A DNA stretch of 59,835 nucleotides from Lachnospiraceae bacterium (lineage in GTDB: Bacteria; Bacillota; Clostridia; Lachnospirales; Lachnospiraceae), in assembly GCA_024685005.1 (NCBI GenBank), contig JAIKWF010000094.1, positions 1 through 59,835 on the forward strand, in the 5' to 3' direction. Of the stretch, positions 1 to 8,785 are shown in pieces. Numbering within the stretch: position 1 is the stretch's first letter; each line of letters opens with the position of its first letter. The notes beneath the pieces were generated by a model that saw only the letters and a program-made list of their open reading frames with translations, searched no databases and had not been told where the DNA came from. The position numbers were made by a program, and so were the translations under genes.

Positions 1-75
1 GACGTAATACACACAATCAAAATGATTTGCCAAAGTTATACCCATCTGACTAAGCGCTTCCCGGTTATCTATCAT
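1..75 (-). CDS. N-terminal fragment of an unidentified protein (cut by window edge)
   Basis: An ATG at 75 is preceded by a good ribosome site (AAAGGAGA, about 6 bases upstream) and opens a frame of 25 codons that runs off the left edge. The peptide starts MIDNREALSQMG and ends FDCVYYV. That ending resembles the start of PAS/GGDEF-type signalling proteins, but 25 residues are too few to name it. It is the next gene in the direction of transcription after glgP, separated from it by a terminator, so it is a separate unit. Confidence 0.6.
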   Translation of the reverse strand, partial: MIDNREALSQMGITLANHFDCVYYV

Positions 76-246
76 AGCAAGTCTCCTTTGATCTGATGAA
101 ATAATCTGGTTTGCATGTTTTGTTGTCACATTGAAACTAAATAGATATGGCATTATTATAGCACCAAAAATTCGTTATTTCTATCGTTATTCATACTTTG
201 GATTTGGGCATTTTCGAATCCGATATTATGTTTATTTGACTTAAGC

Positions 247-285
247 AAAAGAACAGACCGCAGCATCGCTGCGGTCTGTTCTTTT
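247..285 (-). terminator. Strong intrinsic terminator behind glgP
   Basis: A perfect inverted repeat has arms at 247-264 and 268-285 (18 bp) and a 3-base loop. The outer arms are A/T runs, so it could work in either direction. It lies 15 bases past the glgP stop and ends the maltodextrin operon. Confidence 0.88.
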
Positions 286-299
286 CACCCTCCCACTTC

Positions 300-2576
300 T
301 TATTTCAGCTTCCAAATGTCTTCATTGTACTGGGCGATGGTACGGTCGGAGGAGAAGAATCCGGCCTTGGCAATGTTGATCACTGCTTTTTTGTTCCATG
401 CCTTCCTGTCGTTGTAATCAGCATAAACTTTTTCTTTTACATCGATGTACTCATGAAGATCCAGAAGAGTCATAAACCAGTCTTTACTGATCAGTTCATG
501 ATGCAGTCTTTCCAGATGCTCCTTCGATCCGATGGCCATGAGCTGATCGCCTACGATAAAGTCCACAAGCTTATGGATCAGTTCATCCTCCTCATAAATC
601 CGTTTTGCGTTATAGCTTTCCTCTGCATACAGTTTGATCACGTCATCCGATTTCCTGCCGAAGATATAGATGTTCTCTTCTCCCACAAGATCCCCGATCT
701 CCACATTGGCGCCATCTTCTGTTCCCAGTGTTACGGCTCCGTTTAACATAAACTTCATGTTGGAGGTTCCGGATGCTTCCTTGGATGCAAGGGAGATCTG
801 CTCTGAGATCTCTGCCGCAGGAATGATCTTTGCAGCATACTCTACGTTGTAATTTTCTGCCATCACTACTCTGAAATACGGTGCCACCTCAGGATCGTTT
901 TCAGTTAGCTGCTGCAAACAAAGTATGAGATGTATGATGTCTTTTGCAATGATATAAGCAGGTGCTGCCTTGGCGCCGAAGATCATGGTGATGGGTCTTA
1001 CCGGCTTGTTGCCTGCCTTGATCTCCAGGTATTTGTAGATGGCATACAGTGCGTTCATCTGCTGGCGTTTGTACTCATGAAGCCGTTTTACTTGTACATC
1101 AAAGATGGAATCCGGATCAATCTCGATGCCCTGGCGTGACTTCATAAACTGTGCCAGTTTCTCTTTGTTCTCATGCTTGATCTGCTCAAGCTGTTTCAGT
1201 ATTTCCGTATCATCTTGAAAGGCCGCGAACTCTTCCAGTTTCATGGCATCCTTCTTGTAACCGGAACCGATCTTTTCCGTAAGAAGCTCCGCCAGTTTGG
1301 GATTGCAGTGCAAAAGCCATCTGCGGAAGGTGATGCCGTTTGTTTTGTTGTTGAATTTTTCGGGATAGAGTTTATAAAAAGGATGCAGTTCGCTGTCCTT
1401 TAAGATCTCTGTATGCAGGGCTGCAACGCCGTTAATGGAAAAGCCGTAATGGATGTCCATATGGGCCATATGCACTCTGCCTGTTTCATCGATGATATAG
1501 GTGCTTTCATCTGTTACGCTCTTGCGGATCCTGTTATCCAGCTCTCTGATAATAGGCAAAAGATGGGGCACCACTTCCTCCAGATAGTCCATGGGCCATT
1601 TTTCCAGTGCTTCCGCAAGGATCGTGTGGTTGGTATACGCACAGGTCTTACGAACCACTTCGATGGCTTCATCCATGGTAAAGCCTTCCATCTGCAGCAG
1701 ACGGATCAGCTCGGGGATCACCATGGAAGGATGGGTATCGTTGATCTGGATCACTACGTGATCATAGAGTTTGTGCAGATCATATCCTTTTTCTTTGCAT
1801 TCTGCCAGGATATACTGGGCGCCATTGCTTACCATGAAGTACTGCTGGTAGATGCGAAGAAGCTGTCCTTTTCTGTCGCTGTCGTCGGGATATAAAAACA
1901 GGGTCAGATTTTTCTCAATGACGTCCTTATCAAAGTCAATGGAATCCTCCGGAACAATGGTCTCATCAACACTGTCTATATCAAAAAGATGCAGCATATT
2001 GACGGATCCTGTTTTATAGCCGGGAACTGCGATATCATAGAGCACAGATTGCACCGTATGTCTTCTGAAGGGCACGCTGAAGCTCTGCTCTCTTTTGATC
2101 AGCCAGCTTTCTTTTTCGATCCAGGGATTTTTTACTTCCTTCTGGAGCTTATTCTCAAATTCCTGTTTAAAAAGTCCGTAATGGTAATTCAGTCCGATAC
2201 CGTCACCGGGCAGTTCCAATGTTGCGATGGAGTCCAAAAAGCAGGCAGCCAGTCGGCCCAGTCCGCCGTTTCCGAGGGAAGGCTCGCTTTCGAATTCTTC
2301 CACTTCTGCCATGCTTTTTCCATGGGCCCGAAGCAGGGCATCCGCTTCATCATACAATCCTAAGTTGATCAGGTTATTGGATAAGAGTTTTCCGATAAGA
2401 AACTCTGCTGAAATGTAATAGACTTTTTTGTCCCCGGATACTTTTTTCATGTTCTCCATTGCCTCCCGGGTAAAGACAAGAAGTGCGCCGGCTGCTTCCG
2501 CATTCGTTGCGGTATTCAGATTTTTGCCGTATGTTTTTTCCAGTATTTCATTGATCGTAGTCTCGTTTAATACCAT
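300..2576 (-). CDS. glgP: Glycogen/maltodextrin phosphorylase
   Basis: GT35 alpha-glucan phosphorylase that releases glucose-1-phosphate from the non-reducing end of maltodextrin or glycogen, with PLP as cofactor. Visible marks are [18 protein letters not shown] near residue 100, the substrate-site segment INDTHPSM, and the PLP-lysine segment [14 protein letters not shown] near residue 600. The 758 residues are shorter than the roughly 800 of many bacterial and animal enzymes, as is common in Clostridia. Of two adjacent ATG codons the second (2576) is preferred, because it lies 6 bases from AGGAG against 3 for the first. It is the last gene of the mal operon, 9 bases after the regulator, and supplies glucose-1-phosphate from chains rearranged by MalQ. 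Identity is certain at family level; maltodextrin rather than glycogen as the main substrate is inferred from context. Confidence 0.96.
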   Translation of the reverse strand: MVLNETTINEILEKTYGKNLNTATNAEAAGALLVFTREAMENMKKVSGDKKVYYISAEFLIGKLLSNNLINLGLYDEADALLRAHGKSMAEVEEFESEPSLGNGGLGRLAACFLDSIATLELPGDGIGLNYHYGLFKQEFENKLQKEVKNPWIEKESWLIKREQSFSVPFRRHTVQSVLYDIAVPGYKTGSVNMLHLFDIDSVDETIVPEDSIDFDKDVIEKNLTLFLYPDDSDRKGQLLRIYQQYFMVSNGAQYILAECKEKGYDLHKLYDHVVIQINDTHPSMVIPELIRLLQMEGFTMDEAIEVVRKTCAYTNHTILAEALEKWPMDYLEEVVPHLLPIIRELDNRIRKSVTDESTYIIDETGRVHMAHMDIHYGFSINGVAALHTEILKDSELHPFYKLYPEKFNNKTNGITFRRWLLHCNPKLAELLTEKIGSGYKKDAMKLEEFAAFQDDTEILKQLEQIKHENKEKLAQFMKSRQGIEIDPDSIFDVQVKRLHEYKRQQMNALYAIYKYLEIKAGNKPVRPITMIFGAKAAPAYIIAKDIIHLILCLQQLTENDPEVAPYFRVVMAENYNVEYAAKIIPAAEISEQISLASKEASGTSNMKFMLNGAVTLGTEDGANVEIGDLVGEENIYIFGRKSDDVIKLYAEESYNAKRIYEEDELIHKLVDFIVGDQLMAIGSKEHLERLHHELISKDWFMTLLDLHEYIDVKEKVYADYNDRKAWNKKAVINIAKAGFFSSDRTIAQYNEDIWKLK
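904..919 (+). repeat. Dispersed palindrome copy GTTAGC-TGCT-GCAAAC
   Basis: Inside glgP, preceded by TTTTCA. Left half exact; right half one mismatch to GCTAAC. Confidence 0.5.
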
Positions 2577-2585
2577 CATCTTCTC

Positions 2586-3596
2586 CTATATTTTTTTAAC
2601 ACTCTCCCCGATTCTAAGCTGTGCTTCCACGATTTCATGGGTCCCTTCACCGGGCTCTTCGATGGCACCTATCAAAATCTCCACCGCCCGCTGGGCGATC
2701 ACATCCCGAGGCTGTACCAGTGTGGTTAGCGTAGGGATAAAATAGGATGTCATATCAATTCCGTCGATGCCGATCACGGAGCATTTTCCGGGGATCTTGT
2801 AGCCGGCATCCGACAATGCTTTCATGGATGCCAGAGCGATCAGATCCGATATACCGAAGATCGCCGTGAATTTTGCTTTTCTTTCAAGAGCTGCCTTCAC
2901 TCCTGCATAGGCTTCTTCCATGGAATAATCACCGGTAGCGATGATAAGATCATCTGTTACCGCAAGGCCTGCTTCTTTCATGGCTTTGCAATATCCCATA
3001 TACCGAAGCTCCGAAATGGATTTGTCATCTACGGAGGGCAGCACTACGGCGATCTTTTTGTGCCCTTCGGAGATCAGGTAGCTGACTGCTTTATAGGCAG
3101 CTGCTTCATCATCGATACTCACCGATGAAAAGATTTCCTTGGGCACAACGCCGAATTTGTTGGTAAAAGTACAACATACAATGGGGACATCGATCTGTCT
3201 GATCTCTTCCTCTGTTCTGTCAAAATTTCCACCCAGGAGGATCACTCCCTTAAGCTTGCGGCTTTTTGCAAGAGATGCCGCTTCTCCGATCTCATCATCA
3301 CAGGAACGGATCTGATGCAGATACGTGCTGTATCCCATTTCATGACCCCGCTGCAAAATGACGGTTACCATCTCGCTGAAGAAGGGGTTGTTGATACCTC
3401 TGATGATCACGCCAAAGGAGTCTTCCTGAGTCTTTGCTAAAGAAACCGCGCCTTCGTGGGGCACAAAATGTTCTTCCTCTATCACCTTCATAACCTTGTC
3501 CCTTACATCCTGCTTTACGTAGGGCTGGTTATTCAGTACTCTTGATACAGTTGAAACTGACACACCGCATTTTGCGGCAATATCTTTGATGGTCAT
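2586..3596 (-). CDS. LacI-family transcriptional regulator (MalR-like)
   Basis: 336 residues. The N-terminal LacI helix-turn-helix is clear (TIKDIAAKCGVSVSTVSRVL, residues 2-21) and is followed by a periplasmic-binding-protein-like effector domain from about residue 60. The ATG at 3596 has AGAGGAGC 7 bases upstream. It sits inside the operon between malQ and glgP, so it is probably autoregulated. The operator-like palindromes GAAAnCGnTWTC in front of the binding-protein gene (8480-8517 and 8631-8642) are typical LacI-family sites and are its most likely targets. A maltodextrin-related inducer is inferred from the neighbours, not from sequence. A CcpA-like global role is less likely given the location. 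Confidence 0.92.
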   Translation of the reverse strand: MTIKDIAAKCGVSVSTVSRVLNNQPYVKQDVRDKVMKVIEEEHFVPHEGAVSLAKTQEDSFGVIIRGINNPFFSEMVTVILQRGHEMGYSTYLHQIRSCDDEIGEAASLAKSRKLKGVILLGGNFDRTEEEIRQIDVPIVCCTFTNKFGVVPKEIFSSVSIDDEAAAYKAVSYLISEGHKKIAVVLPSVDDKSISELRYMGYCKAMKEAGLAVTDDLIIATGDYSMEEAYAGVKAALERKAKFTAIFGISDLIALASMKALSDAGYKIPGKCSVIGIDGIDMTSYFIPTLTTLVQPRDVIAQRAVEILIGAIEEPGEGTHEIVEAQLRIGESVKKI

Positions 3597-3638
3597 TTTG
3601 TGCTCCTCTCTTACAACGGATTTCTTTGGATTTCCTTT

Positions 3639-5114
3639 TTATCGGTTATTCTTTTCTGTGACAGTTCGGATCTTTGCGGCAAGCTTACCAAGGTCTGTAT
3701 CTTTTCTCATTCTCCATCTCCAGTTCCCCTGGGGGATACCCGGAGTGTTGATCCTTGCCCAGCCTTCCAGCTCCAGAAAATCCTGCATCTGTGCCACAAA
3801 AAGCTTTGCTCTGGTTGCCATACCGCCGTCAATGGCCTTCCAATTGAAATTATCCCAGAAGTGGATGTGAAAGAATTTTTTCATCTTCTTTACATCCCCC
3901 GCAAAGGCCTCATTCTTCCAGCCTGCCAGCGTGGTATTGTCATGGGTACCCGTATAGCAAACGGAATTTTCCGCAAAATCGTTGGGCGATGCATCACTGT
4001 CATCTCTGGCATCAAAGGAAAACTGAAGCACGTTCATTCCCGGGAATCCGGAATCTGCAAGGAATTTTCTTACATCCTCCGTAAGGTATCCCAGATCTTC
4101 TGCAATAAACTCCGTTCCGGGGCAACCTTCTTTTAATGCATTCACCAGTTTCATGCCCGGTCCTTTGATCCACTCGCCGTTCTTTGCGGTTTTCTCTCCG
4201 TAAGGTACTGCCCAATAGCTTTCCAGTCCTCTGAAGTGATCGATCCTGATCACATCATACAGCTGCAGGGCGCCCCTGATCCGTCTGACCCACCAGTCAA
4301 AACCATCTTTTTCCATTTTGTCCCATCTGTACAGAGGGTTTCCCCAAAGTTGTCCGTCTGCGGTAAAAGCATCCGGCGGAACTCCCGAAACCTTAACGGG
4401 AATATTTTTTTCATCCAGCCAGAACCAGTGGGGCTTTGCCCATACATCCGCAGAATCCAGTGACATATAGATGGGAATATCACCGATAATCTTGATTTCT
4501 TTTTTTGCAGCATACGCTCTCAGTTTATCCCATTGCCTGAAAAAGAGATACTGGATATATTTGTAGATCTCCATTTCCTCTGCAAGCTCTGCTGCTTTTG
4601 CTTCCAGCGCTTCCGGTTTCCGAAGTTTTATATCCTCCGGCCACTCGAGCCACGACTTCATATCGTTCTCTTTTTTCAGCGCCATATAAAGTGCGAAGTC
4701 ATCCAGCCACTCGCTTTTCTGCTTTTTGAACGCGGCAAAATTTTCTTCCTCTCTTTTTATACCACGTTTTGCTGCAATAGCAAGTACTGTCATTCGATTT
4801 TCGTATATTTTGCCGTAATCGATCTTCTCGGGATCCTGTCCCCAGTCGATCTTCTGGTACTCATCCTTCTCAAGCAACCCGTCCTCTGTCAGCATTTCGA
4901 AATCCACAAAGTAGGGATTTCCCGCATACACAGACAGCCCGGAGTAGGGCGAATCCCCATAGCTTAAGGGAACCACAGGCAGCATCTGCCAATAAGTCTG
5001 CTTCGCCTCCTTTAAAAAATCCAGGAAGTCATAAGCGGCCTGTCCTATGGTGCCTATTCCGTAAGGGGATGGAAGAGATGCGATGGGCATGAGCACGCCG
5101 CTGCTTCTTTCCAT
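3639..5114 (-). CDS. malQ: 4-alpha-glucanotransferase (amylomaltase)
   Basis: GH77 enzyme that moves alpha-1,4-glucan segments between maltodextrins, giving glucose and longer chains for GlgP. The three catalytic regions are intact: RIDHFRGLESYW near residue 290 (nucleophile Asp), EFIAEDLGYLTEDV near 336 (acid/base Glu), and YTGTHDNTTLAGW near 390 (stabilising Asp). The 491 residues match the short bacterial/plant-type MalQ without the long N-terminal extension of enterobacterial enzymes. The start at 5114 follows the malG stop by only 6 bases, so it is co-transcribed with the transporter. Confidence 0.96.
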   Translation of the reverse strand: MERSSGVLMPIASLPSPYGIGTIGQAAYDFLDFLKEAKQTYWQMLPVVPLSYGDSPYSGLSVYAGNPYFVDFEMLTEDGLLEKDEYQKIDWGQDPEKIDYGKIYENRMTVLAIAAKRGIKREEENFAAFKKQKSEWLDDFALYMALKKENDMKSWLEWPEDIKLRKPEALEAKAAELAEEMEIYKYIQYLFFRQWDKLRAYAAKKEIKIIGDIPIYMSLDSADVWAKPHWFWLDEKNIPVKVSGVPPDAFTADGQLWGNPLYRWDKMEKDGFDWWVRRIRGALQLYDVIRIDHFRGLESYWAVPYGEKTAKNGEWIKGPGMKLVNALKEGCPGTEFIAEDLGYLTEDVRKFLADSGFPGMNVLQFSFDARDDSDASPNDFAENSVCYTGTHDNTTLAGWKNEAFAGDVKKMKKFFHIHFWDNFNWKAIDGGMATRAKLFVAQMQDFLELEGWARINTPGIPQGNWRWRMRKDTDLGKLAAKIRTVTEKNNR

Positions 5115-5120
5115 ACTATC

Positions 5121-6035
5121 CTATCCTTTCACTGCTCCCGCTGCAACACCCTTGATGATATATTTCTGGCAACTCATATAGAATACGATGATGGGGATGA
5201 TACTCAGTACGATCAGTGCCATAATAGCGCCCAGATCCACTGAACCGTAACTTCCCTGCAGGTATTGAATATGGATGGGGATCGTCATGTATTTCTTGCG
5301 ATCCAGCACCAGATAAGGAAGCAGATAATCGTTCCAGATCCACATCAGTTCCAGGATTCCCACGGAGATCAGTGTGGGTTTCAGCATGGGAAGCACCACA
5401 AAGAAAAATGTGCGGATGGGGCCGGCGCCGTCAATGGCTGCAGCCTCTTCAATCTCCAGGGGCAGACTTTTTACAAATCCCACAAACATAAAGGTGGCAA
5501 GTCCCGCGCCGAATCCCAGATATATGATAGGGATCGTAAAGGGTGTATCCAGATCCAGAGAATCCGCTGTCTTGGACAAGGTGTACATTACCATCTGGAA
5601 GGGAACCACCATGGAAAAAATGAACAGGTAATAGCAGAGCTTACAAAACAGGCTGTTTACTCTTGCGATGTACCATGCTGCCATGGAAGTGCAAAGCAGG
5701 ATCAAAAATGTGGAAACCAGTGTGATCACCAGTGAATATCCTGCAGACTTCATAAAGGGATAATCTCCGAAGGTCATACCCTTGGTGTAGTTGGCAAACC
5801 CTGCGAACATGTTTCCCTGGGGAAGTGCAAATGCGTTTGTCTTGATATACTTGTTATTCTTAAATGAATTCACTACCACCATTACAAGGGGCATAACATA
5901 GATGATGGACACGATGGTCAGACAAAGTGTCACGATCATTTTTTTCCGGTTGGTAGATGCCTTAGTCTGGATTTTTTTCGGTTTTACTTCCGGCTTTGTT
6001 TCCGTTTTTACTTCAGGTTTCTTTTCCTGTTCCAT
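5121..6035 (-). CDS. Carbohydrate ABC transporter permease, MalG-like
   Basis: 304-residue inner-membrane permease with six predicted membrane segments. The cytoplasmic EAA loop that docks on the ATPase is visible near residue 200 (EIEEAAAIDGAGPIRTFFFV). It carries an unusual charged cytoplasmic tail of about 35 residues before the first helix, with the repeat KPEVK (PEVKTETKPEVKPKKIQ). Its ATG shares one base with the malF stop (TAATG), the classic coupled arrangement. No ATP-binding subunit is encoded nearby. As in many Firmicutes, a shared MsmK-type ATPase encoded elsewhere probably energises it. Confidence 0.93.
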   Translation of the reverse strand: MEQEKKPEVKTETKPEVKPKKIQTKASTNRKKMIVTLCLTIVSIIYVMPLVMVVVNSFKNNKYIKTNAFALPQGNMFAGFANYTKGMTFGDYPFMKSAGYSLVITLVSTFLILLCTSMAAWYIARVNSLFCKLCYYLFIFSMVVPFQMVMYTLSKTADSLDLDTPFTIPIIYLGFGAGLATFMFVGFVKSLPLEIEEAAAIDGAGPIRTFFFVVLPMLKPTLISVGILELMWIWNDYLLPYLVLDRKKYMTIPIHIQYLQGSYGSVDLGAIMALIVLSIIPIIVFYMSCQKYIIKGVAAGAVKG

Positions 6036-6955
6036 TACTGTTGCACCTCCTTTGATTTTGTTGCCCGAAGCTGGATCAGTGAAATTCCCGCTACCAGGAT
6101 AAAGAACAATACTGCTTTGGCCTGTGCCACACCTTTCGCGCTGGACGCCTGTCCGTAGAAAGTGTTAAAAATGTTCAGCGCCAGCATTTCCGTGGTCTTT
6201 ACCTGAGTTCCGTCCGCCATAAATGCGAAGGGCTGGCCTCCCGTCAATGCCAGGTTCTGATCAAAGAGCTTGAAGCCGTTGGTCAGTGACAGAAATGTAC
6301 AAATGGTGATGGAGGGCATCACGTTGGGCAGGATCACATGCCGCAAACACTGCCATGAGGTTGCTCCGTCAATGACCGCTGCCTCCGTCAGATCTCCCGG
6401 AACAGCCTGCAGCCCCGCTATGTAAATGATCATCATATAACCGATCTGCTGCCAGCACATCAGTATGATCAATCCCCAAAATCCGTATTTTGTTTCCAAT
6501 AAGATCGAAGTGTTGTATCTGCTTAATATACCGTTAAAGATCATACTCCAGATGTAACCGAGTACGATACCGCCGATCAGGTTCGGCATGAAAAATACCG
6601 TTCTGAAGATGTTTGTTCCTCTGATCCCCTGGGTCAGAAAATATGCCAGCATAAAGGCAAACAGGTTGATAAAAACCAGGGATACTACGGCGTACAGTGC
6701 CGTATACCAGAATGCATGTCTGAAACTTGCATCCGCGAAAGCCTTGGAATAGTTGCTCACGCCGATAAATTTGGCATTACTTGTCGTTACGAATTTACAG
6801 AATGATAAGTAAATACCTTTTATGAAGGGATAAATAAATCCTATAAAAAAGGCAGCAAGCGTCGGCAAAAGAAATATGGGGAAACAACGACGGATCGGTC
6901 TTGTGACCATACTCGAGTTTGTGACTTTGACGTCTTCTTTCTTCTTCTTTTTCAT
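6035..6955 (-). CDS. Carbohydrate ABC transporter permease, MalF-like
   Basis: 306-residue six-helix permease that pairs with the downstream MalG-like protein. The EAA loop LTEAAVIDGATSWQCLRHVI is present near residue 195. It begins with a basic stretch (MKKKKKEDVKV). It lacks the large periplasmic loop of enterobacterial MalF, which is normal for Gram-positive members. It lies between the binding-protein gene and malG. A hairpin (6982-7009) separates it from the binding-protein gene. Confidence 0.93.
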   Translation of the reverse strand: MKKKKKEDVKVTNSSMVTRPIRRCFPIFLLPTLAAFFIGFIYPFIKGIYLSFCKFVTTSNAKFIGVSNYSKAFADASFRHAFWYTALYAVVSLVFINLFAFMLAYFLTQGIRGTNIFRTVFFMPNLIGGIVLGYIWSMIFNGILSRYNTSILLETKYGFWGLIILMCWQQIGYMMIIYIAGLQAVPGDLTEAAVIDGATSWQCLRHVILPNVMPSITICTFLSLTNGFKLFDQNLALTGGQPFAFMADGTQVKTTEMLALNIFNTFYGQASSAKGVAQAKAVLFFILVAGISLIQLRATKSKEVQQ

Positions 6956-6981
6956 AGTTTTTGCCTCGTTTTTATATGCTT

Positions 6982-7009
6982 CGAGCGGCCACAGTCGTGT
7001 GACCGCCCG
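6982..7009 (-). other. Intercistronic hairpin between binding-protein and permease genes
   Basis: Arms of 12 bases (6982-6993 and 6998-7009) pair with two mismatches around a GTCG loop. There is no T-run after it on the transcribed strand, so it looks like an RNA-stabilising or attenuating structure, not a full terminator. Such structures often let the binding protein be made in excess over the permeases. Confidence 0.55.
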
Positions 7010-7044
7010 AGTAAGTTACATGTATGTTCTTTGTACCCCTGTCA

Positions 7045-8430
7045 TTAATCCTGAGAAGCTTTGTACTGAGTAGCCCATCCGTCAACGAATGCGGATACTA
7101 CGTTATCCCAGCTGCCGCCTGCATCGTACTGGTTGATTGCGGAAACCACACCTGCTCTCCAGTCATCTACGTTGGGAGTAAGGTTGAAGGTCCAGTCAAC
7201 GGTGTACTTGCCTGCGTTACGCATCTCATCACCCTGCTTGATGAAGAGGTTGGTGTTCTCCTGTGCTCCCTTGTAAGGGATCACGCCAAACTGCTCTGCC
7301 ATGCAGGTAGTTCCTTCTTCGCTGGTAACCATCCACTTCATGAAGTCAAGTGTTGCCTGAATGTCATCTTCGGAAGCGTTGGCGTTAACTGCCCAGCAGT
7401 TCTCGGTACCGGAGCAAAGTCCCTGATTCTCTTCGCCGTCAACACCGGTGTAGATGGGGATCATAGCCAGCTCATCATCGGAGTATTTCTCGGAAAGTGC
7501 TGCATACTCCCAGGAACCGTTCTGATAGAATACTGCTTCGCCGTCAAGGAACTCGGTCTCTGCATTGTAACCTGCATCAGCAAGTGTTGCTTTGTCGTTC
7601 TTAGCATCTGTGGTGTAAAGATCCCAAATGTTCTTGTAGTTATCAAGGTAGGTACCCTTGATGGTCTCAGGACAGATACCATTCCAGCCATCTGCTTCGC
7701 CTTCATAGTACAGAGGCATGTTTGCCAGATGTCCGGAGAATCTCCAGGAGGAAGAATCATCCATACCTGAGGAAGTGAATGCATCAAAGCCAAGCTTGTC
7801 AGCGTTTGCATGAATGTCATCTGCAACGGTCTTTAAGGATGCAAAGTCTTTGATCTCGCTCAGATCATGTCCTGCTTCTTTCAGAAGAGTCTTGTTTACG
7901 ATGATTCCGAAGGACTCGTAGCAATATCCGATGGATGCTACCTGATCTCCGTTGTAAAGTGTAAAGTCATCAGTTGTCAGCTCGTTGTAAACATCGGTGC
8001 CTTTCAGGTCGTAGCAGAAATCGCCCCAGCTCTGAACTGCTGCCTGGTTACCTACTACGAAAAGTGTAGGAGCTTCGTCCTTATCCATCTCAGCGGTCAG
8101 TGTGGAATTGTAAGTTCCGGATGCTGCGGTTACAACCGTAACGGGAACTCCGGTCTGCTCGGTGTAAGTCTTAGCGATGCCCTGCAGAGCTTCGTCTGCT
8201 TCAGGCTTGAAGTTCAGCCAGTAAACCTGTCCGTCTGCACTGCTTGCAGCGGGTGCTTCTGCATCAGTCTCTGCATCTGCTTCTGCGTCGCCGTCTGTCT
8301 CTGCATCGGTCTCTGTAGCATTATCAGATCCTGCATCGGATCCTGCGTTTGAAGCTTCGCTTCCACATCCGGTAAAGCAAGCTGCTACCATGGTTGCTGT
8401 CAAAATCGCAGCCAACATTTTCTTTTTCAT
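7045..8430 (-). CDS. Extracellular sugar-binding lipoprotein (maltodextrin type)
   Basis: 461-residue family-1 extracellular solute-binding protein. A lipoprotein signal ends in the lipobox FTGC with Cys22 as the lipidation site. An acidic, low-complexity tether of about 40 residues follows, built from short E-T-D-A / A-E-A-D units, and holds the folded domain away from the membrane. The mature domain starts around QVYWLNFKPEADEAL. The ATG at 8430 has GGGAGG 9 bases upstream. It is first in the operon, directly behind the promoter and operator array. Maltodextrin specificity is inferred from malQ and glgP downstream; another oligosaccharide is possible. Confidence 0.93.
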   Translation of the reverse strand: MKKKMLAAILTATMVAACFTGCGSEASNAGSDAGSDNATETDAETDGDAEADAETDAEAPAASSADGQVYWLNFKPEADEALQGIAKTYTEQTGVPVTVVTAASGTYNSTLTAEMDKDEAPTLFVVGNQAAVQSWGDFCYDLKGTDVYNELTTDDFTLYNGDQVASIGYCYESFGIIVNKTLLKEAGHDLSEIKDFASLKTVADDIHANADKLGFDAFTSSGMDDSSSWRFSGHLANMPLYYEGEADGWNGICPETIKGTYLDNYKNIWDLYTTDAKNDKATLADAGYNAETEFLDGEAVFYQNGSWEYAALSEKYSDDELAMIPIYTGVDGEENQGLCSGTENCWAVNANASEDDIQATLDFMKWMVTSEEGTTCMAEQFGVIPYKGAQENTNLFIKQGDEMRNAGKYTVDWTFNLTPNVDDWRAGVVSAINQYDAGGSWDNVVSAFVDGWATQYKASQD

Positions 8431-8479
8431 TTGAAAACCTCCCTTTTCTCCTCTAGTTAAACTGTGTCCTCATTTCTCT

Positions 8480-8517
8480 GAAACCGTTATCTGATATCGT
8501 TTTCTGAAAACGCTTTC
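8480..8517. promoter_or_regulatory. Three tandem LacI-type operators (13-bp spacing)
   Basis: Three 12-bp near-palindromes of the form GAAAnCGnTWTC start at 8480 (GAAACCGTTATC), 8493 (inverted: GATATCGTTTTC) and 8506 (GAAAACGCTTTC). Each is separated from the next by a single base. They begin about 6 bases past the predicted transcription start of the mal operon, so a bound repressor would block the polymerase. The LacI-family protein encoded at 2586-3596 is the likely ligand. Confidence 0.78.
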
Positions 8518-8529
8518 AGAACTGACCAT

Positions 8530-8559
8530 AATCTACACCCGCCCGGGATCATCTGTCAA
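8530..8559 (-). promoter_or_regulatory. Sigma-A promoter of the mal operon
   Basis: On the minus strand there is a consensus -35 TTGACA (8559-8554), an 18-base spacer and a -10 TAGATT (8535-8530) preceded by TG. The transcription start is expected near 8523, giving a leader of about 90 bases that contains the operator array. Confidence 0.75.
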
Positions 8560-8630
8560 CAGTTTTGTTTTCGTTTTGATGCATTTTGTGAAAAATCTCC
8601 AAGAGATTATTCTCTGATTTGTGCAATATT

Positions 8631-8642
8631 GAAAACGTTATC
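8631..8642. promoter_or_regulatory. Fourth, upstream LacI-type operator
   Basis: GAAAACGTTATC flanked by TT and AG has the same consensus as the three sites at 8480-8517. It lies about 115 bases upstream of them and beyond the -35 box, a spacing compatible with DNA looping. Confidence 0.65.
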
Positions 8643-8660
8643 AGAACCGCGTCAGGATAC

Positions 8661-8721
8661 AAAAAAGGCCCCGGAACAAGGAAGAGACCGGCGCTTGGCC
8701 GGCCTCTGTTTCTGCCTTTTT
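8661..8721 (-). terminator. Terminator behind the flotillin gene
   Basis: A long imperfect hairpin has its inner stem around 8684-8693/8698-8707 (one mismatch) and outer arms AAAAAGGC / GCCTTTTT. On the minus strand it ends in a T-run. It separates the flotillin gene from the mal promoter. Confidence 0.6.
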
Positions 8722-8785
8722 CAGGCATATCCTTCTATCGGAGAGGTTTACTTAGGGGGCATTTTCATTGCTGCTTTCGATCTTT

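Noticed and set aside
2725-2740. Further palindrome copy GTTAGC-GTAG-GGATAA in the LacI gene
   Set aside because: The second half matches only with altered spacing and 4 of 6 bases, so I did not count it.
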